Source of the DNA: DASQFQ01 sp963722815
GTDB taxonomy: Bacteria; Actinomycetota; Thermoleophilia; Solirubrobacterales; Solirubrobacteraceae
NCBI GenBank assembly: GCA_963722815.1
Contig: CAVROM010000003.1
Coordinates: 186,001-250,000, forward strand
DNA: 64,000 nucleotides
Direction of reading: 5' to 3'
Part shown: positions 61,526 through 64,000 of the stretch, piece after piece
How the letters are laid out: every line of letters begins with the position of its first letter
How positions within the stretch are numbered: position 1 is the stretch's first letter
Notes under the pieces: generated by a model
The model's input: only the letters and a program-made list of their open reading frames with translations
What the model was told of the DNA's origin: nothing
Databases searched by the model: none
Translations under genes and position numbers: made by a program

Positions 61526-61531
61526 GCGAAT

Positions 61532-62146
61532 GTGTCAAGTGGAGTCGATCGACGGGCGGTTCGCGGGCAGGAGACCCGGCTGAAGATCCTCGACGCGGCG
61601 CGGCAGACGCTGGTCGAGCACGGCGCCGGCGGCACGAGCACGCGCTCGGTCGCGGAGAGGGCGGGCGTTCCGCTCTCGCTCGTCCACTACCACTTCGGCG
61701 GCAAGCAGGGCCTGCTGGTCGCGGTGCTGGAGCGCGAGAACGCGGAGCTCCTCGAGCGCCAGCGGGCGCTCTACGCCGAGCCCGGGCCGCTGGCCGACAA
61801 GTGGCGCACGGCCTGCGACTTCCTCGACGTGGACATCCGCTCCGGCTTCGTGCGCGTGCTGTGGGAACTGTGGGCGGCCGGGCTGGCCGACGAGGAGCTC
61901 AAGGCCGGCTGGCGGCGGGCGATCGGCGGCTGGCGCGATCTGCTCACGGACGTGTTCGACGAGTGGGGGCACCAGCTGAGCCCCGACCTGCCGCTGTCGC
62001 CGCGGGCGACGGCGACCCTCGTATCCGACCTGTTCAACGGCATCGAGGTCGAGCTGCTGGCCGGCACGACCGCCGAGGAAGCTCCGCACCGCGAGGTGCT
62101 CGACGCGTTCGGCGACATGATCGAGCGCGCCGAGAAAACGGGTTAG
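61532..62146 (+). CDS. TetR/AcrR family transcriptional regulator
   Basis: 204 residues from GTG 61532. The N-terminal HTH is RLKILDAARQTLVEHGAGG then SVAERAGVPLSLVHYHFGGKQGLLVAVL, a standard TetR DNA-binding domain. The C-terminal ligand domain is all helical. It lies next to a palindromic operator and divergent from the tautomerase and hydrolase-glycosyltransferase genes, so it very likely represses both itself and them until a ligand binds. The stop overlaps the convergent CGNR gene by four bases. Confidence 0.92.
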   Translation: MSSGVDRRAVRGQETRLKILDAARQTLVEHGAGGTSTRSVAERAGVPLSLVHYHFGGKQGLLVAVLERENAELLERQRALYAEPGPLADKWRTACDFLDVDIRSGFVRVLWELWAAGLADEELKAGWRRAIGGWRDLLTDVFDEWGHQLSPDLPLSPRATATLVSDLFNGIEVELLAGTTAEEAPHREVLDAFGDMIERAEKTG

Positions 62147-62676
62147 GCGCGGGCGCGGCGGTACGTCTGCGCCTTGGCGCGGTTGCCGCACACGGCCATG
62201 TCGCACCACGTCCGCGAGTGGTTGCGGGAGCGGTCGTAGAACGCGAAGTGGCAGGTGTGCCACGGGCACGCCTTCAGCCGCTCCCACGTACCTTCGGCCT
62301 GGGCGCGGGCGACGATCCCGAGCAGCCGGCCGGCCACGCGGTCGATGCCCTGCGCCTGCGGCGTGACGGTGGCGCGGCCGTGCTCGTCGAGCGCGACGGT
62401 GAGCCGGGCGCGCTCCGCGGCGGCGCTCAGCGCGGCGGGGACCGACGGGTCGAGCTCGCCGCCGTTGTTGGCGAGCAGGAGCGCGCGCAGATGCTCGCGC
62501 AGCGCGACCGCGCTCGCGAGGTCGTCGTGGCCGAGCGGCTCGCCGGCGAGTCCTCGCTCGCTCAGCCAGGTGGTCAGCGCCTCGGGTGACGCCAGCTCCT
62601 CCTCGCCGGTCTCGAGATCGAACGTGTTCACGAAGGCCTCGATCAGCACGAGGTCGTTGGGGGCGGGGTTTGGCAT
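62143..62676 (-). CDS. ABATE domain / CGNR zinc finger protein
   Basis: 177 residues. The N-terminal stress-response (ABATE) domain contains LVLIEAFVNTFDLETGEEEL and ALREHLRALLLANNGG. The C-terminal zinc finger has ACPWHTCHFAFYDRSRNHSR then WCDMAVCGNRAKAQTYRRAR, including the naming CGNR motif and four Cys ligands. These are putative transcription factors common in actinobacteria. It starts opposite the GNAT-like gene across a 71-base AT-rich region. Confidence 0.92.
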   Translation of the reverse strand: MPNPAPNDLVLIEAFVNTFDLETGEEELASPEALTTWLSERGLAGEPLGHDDLASAVALREHLRALLLANNGGELDPSVPAALSAAAERARLTVALDEHGRATVTPQAQGIDRVAGRLLGIVARAQAEGTWERLKACPWHTCHFAFYDRSRNHSRTWCDMAVCGNRAKAQTYRRARA

Positions 62677-62702
62677 AACCGGCTAACGAGTATAGAGGGT
62701 GA

Positions 62703-62708
62703 TATAAT
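62703..62708 (+). promoter_or_regulatory. consensus -10 TATAAT
   Basis: A perfect TATAAT, rare in this GC-rich window, within the AT-rich divergent gap 62677-62747. An inverted repeat CGTAA...TTACG (62715-62719 with 62732-62736) lies just downstream and could be an operator. No good -35 is seen at 17 bp. GAAAGGA precedes the ATG at 62748. Confidence 0.55.
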
Positions 62709-62747
62709 AACTAGCGTAAGTAGTTGAACAGTTACGAAAGGACTTCA

Positions 62748-63188
62748 ATGCATCCCCTGATCGCCGCCGCCGTATCGACCCAGCTGCAGCGCACCGCCAT
62801 CGCCCGTCAACCCCGCCGCGCCGCGAGCCGAGGCACGCCCGAACGGGCGCCGCGCACGGTGAGCGCCGATGCCGCGGACGACATCGTCATCCGCGCCGCC
62901 ACGCCGGCCGACTCGGCCGCGCTGGTCCGCCTCGGCGCGCTCGACGGCAACCGCTCCACGGGGCAGCTCCTGGCCGACGCCGCCGCTGAGCACGCCGTGC
63001 TCGTAGCCGAGGTCGACGGCTCCGTCGAGGCCGCGCTCGCCCTCGACGGCGGGCTCGCGATCGCCGACCCGTTCCGCGCCACCGCGCTGGATCTGCAGCT
63101 ACTCGCGATCCGCGCCCGCCAGCTCGGCGGGCACGTGCCGCGCCGCGGCGCCCACCGCCTCGGCGTGCTGCACCCGCGCACGTCGTAA
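62748..63188 (+). CDS. GNAT-like (truncated acetyltransferase fold) protein
   Basis: 146 residues from ATG 62748 with GAAAGGA upstream. After a basic 45-residue leader comes DIVIRAATPADSAALVRLGALDG, HAVLVAEVDGSVEAALAL and DGGLAIADPFRATALDLQLL, which match the first half of GNAT folds. The acetyl-CoA loop (Q/RxxGxG/A) is absent. Many actinobacteria carry such short proteins; they are probably not acetyltransferases. The function is unknown. Confidence 0.65.
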   Translation: MHPLIAAAVSTQLQRTAIARQPRRAASRGTPERAPRTVSADAADDIVIRAATPADSAALVRLGALDGNRSTGQLLADAAAEHAVLVAEVDGSVEAALALDGGLAIADPFRATALDLQLLAIRARQLGGHVPRRGAHRLGVLHPRTS

Positions 63189-63191
63189 CGT
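63186..63191 (+). promoter_or_regulatory. candidate -10 box TAACGT
   Basis: TAACGT, overlapping the preceding stop codon, nine bases before GTG 63201; leaderless start suggested for the P450 gene. Confidence 0.4.
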
Positions 63192-63200
63192 CTCCGGGCG

Positions 63201-64000
63201 GTGCTGCCGCCCGGCCCGTCCGCCCCGCCCGCCCTCCAGACCTGGGAGTGGCTGGCGCGGCCGACCGTGCTGCTGCGCCGCAGCGCGGCCCGCTTCGGCG
63301 TCCCGTTCACGCTCCGCACCGCGTGGACCGACGCGCCGATGGTGGTCGTCTCCGACCCCGCCGACGTCCGCACGGCGTTCACCGCATCGCCGGACGTGCT
63401 GACGGCCGGCGAGAGCTCGAGCTTCCTCGAGCCGTTCGTCGGCCCCAACTCGATCCTCATCCTCGACGGCCCTCCGCACCTGCGCCAGCGCAAGCTGATG
63501 CTCCCGCCGTTCCACGGCGACCGCATGCGCGCGCACCGCGACCTGATCGCGGAGCTCGCGGCGGCCGAGGTCGAGCGCTGGCCGCGCGACACCGCCTTCG
63601 CCACCCACCCGCGCATGCAGGCGCTGACGCTCGACGTGATCATGCGCGTCGTCTTCGGCGCCGAGCTGCCCGTGCTGCGCGGCGCGATCCGCCGCACGCT
63701 GGACATGACGATGTCGCTTCCGCGCGCGCTGTTCTTCTCGCTGACCGGCAACGACCTCGGCTTCCGCCGCGCCATCGGTGACGTTGAAAGGCAACTGACC
63801 GAGGTCATCCACGCGCGCAGGGCCAACCCGGGCGCGGCCATCGTCGACGAGCTGATCGCCGCCGGCTCCAGCGACGACGAGCTGCGCGACCAGCTCGTCA
63901 CGCTCCTCGCGGCCGGCCACGAGACGACCGCCGGCGCGCTCGCGTGGGCGCTGGAGCGGCTCGCCCGCCACCCGGACGTCCTCGCACGCCTGCGCGACGA
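63201..64000 (+). CDS. cytochrome P450, partial at the right edge
   Basis: About 266 codons are visible from GTG 63201. The Pro-rich start MLPPGPSAPPALQTWEWL is followed by FGVPFTLRTAWTDAPMVVVSDPADV, a C-helix region DGPPHLRQRKLMLPPFHGDRM, and the I-helix oxygen-binding motif AAGHETTAGALAWALERL. The ExxR and haem Cys motifs lie beyond the window. It belongs with CYP110/CYP102-like bacterial families that resemble fatty-acid hydroxylases (inference). Electron partners are not visible. Confidence 0.93.
   Translation, partial: MLPPGPSAPPALQTWEWLARPTVLLRRSAARFGVPFTLRTAWTDAPMVVVSDPADVRTAFTASPDVLTAGESSSFLEPFVGPNSILILDGPPHLRQRKLMLPPFHGDRMRAHRDLIAELAAAEVERWPRDTAFATHPRMQALTLDVIMRVVFGAELPVLRGAIRRTLDMTMSLPRALFFSLTGNDLGFRRAIGDVERQLTEVIHARRANPGAAIVDELIAAGSSDDELRDQLVTLLAAGHETTAGALAWALERLARHPDVLARLRD

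Overview
The window is very GC-rich, densely packed DNA. Genes overlap by ATGA, GTGA or TTGA, many start at GTG or TTG, and several promoters look leaderless. An F420-type luciferase-like oxidoreductase, a SUF Fe-S system with SufU and a small Rieske protein, and many secreted or lipoprotein genes all point to an actinobacterium. My best guess is the Thermoleophilia (Solirubrobacter, Conexibacter or Patulibacter relatives), which is inference. I saw no rRNA, tRNA or CRISPR array.

Layout. 1-4266: VOC protein, F420-type oxidoreductase, EEP nuclease-like protein, RibD-like reductase, and an alpha/beta-hydrolase fused to a class III cyclase domain. 4254-9694: a minus-strand operon (response regulator, DedA, secreted esterase-like protein, aldehyde dehydrogenase, RidA) facing an N-terminally truncated ABC permease. 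9750-13322: sufR-like rrf2, sufC, sufS, sufU and a phosphodiester-glycosidase-like gene. 13294-22991: a catabolic island with GH4, SDR and copper amine oxidase on one strand, and an ABC importer plus aldehyde dehydrogenase on the other, sharing a control region that carries TTGCGCA repeats. 22972-28791: ankyrin-GNAT fusion, GH26-like protein, hydrolase, methyltransferase and phospholipase D-like protein. 28851-31848: the second half of SUF (Rieske protein, sufB, sufD). 31942-36142: a sigma factor fused to a zinc finger and a membrane segment, with its secreted partner, and a MOSC protein. 36167-38589: transsulfuration pair (CBS, CGS/CGL). 38555-42943: DUF559 protein, PNPOx-like protein, two cell-wall enzymes, Na+/H+ antiporter. 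43048-46653: a basic histone-tail-like protein and a McrB-like AAA ATPase with a long acidic linker. 46625-54532: metallopeptidase-like protein, Tat-exported GH, and an amidoligase-type cluster (asparagine-synthetase-like amidotransferase, two YbdK-type carboxylate-amine ligases, C26 amidohydrolase, circularly permuted ATP-grasp). 54590-55716: methyltransferase and an unknown. 55725-59112: an IS1182-like element carrying a nested IS1380-like element. 59113-64000: hydrolase-glycosyltransferase fusion, tautomerase and divergent TetR with its operator, CGNR regulator, GNAT-like protein, and a partial cytochrome P450.

The two most interesting regions are the 48.3-54.5 kb amidoligase cluster and the membrane-tethered sigma factor locus. 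Five genes carry apparent frameshifts (nine in total). Some lie in G/C runs, and six lie in two adjacent ligase genes. From sequence alone I cannot tell assembly error from real decay.
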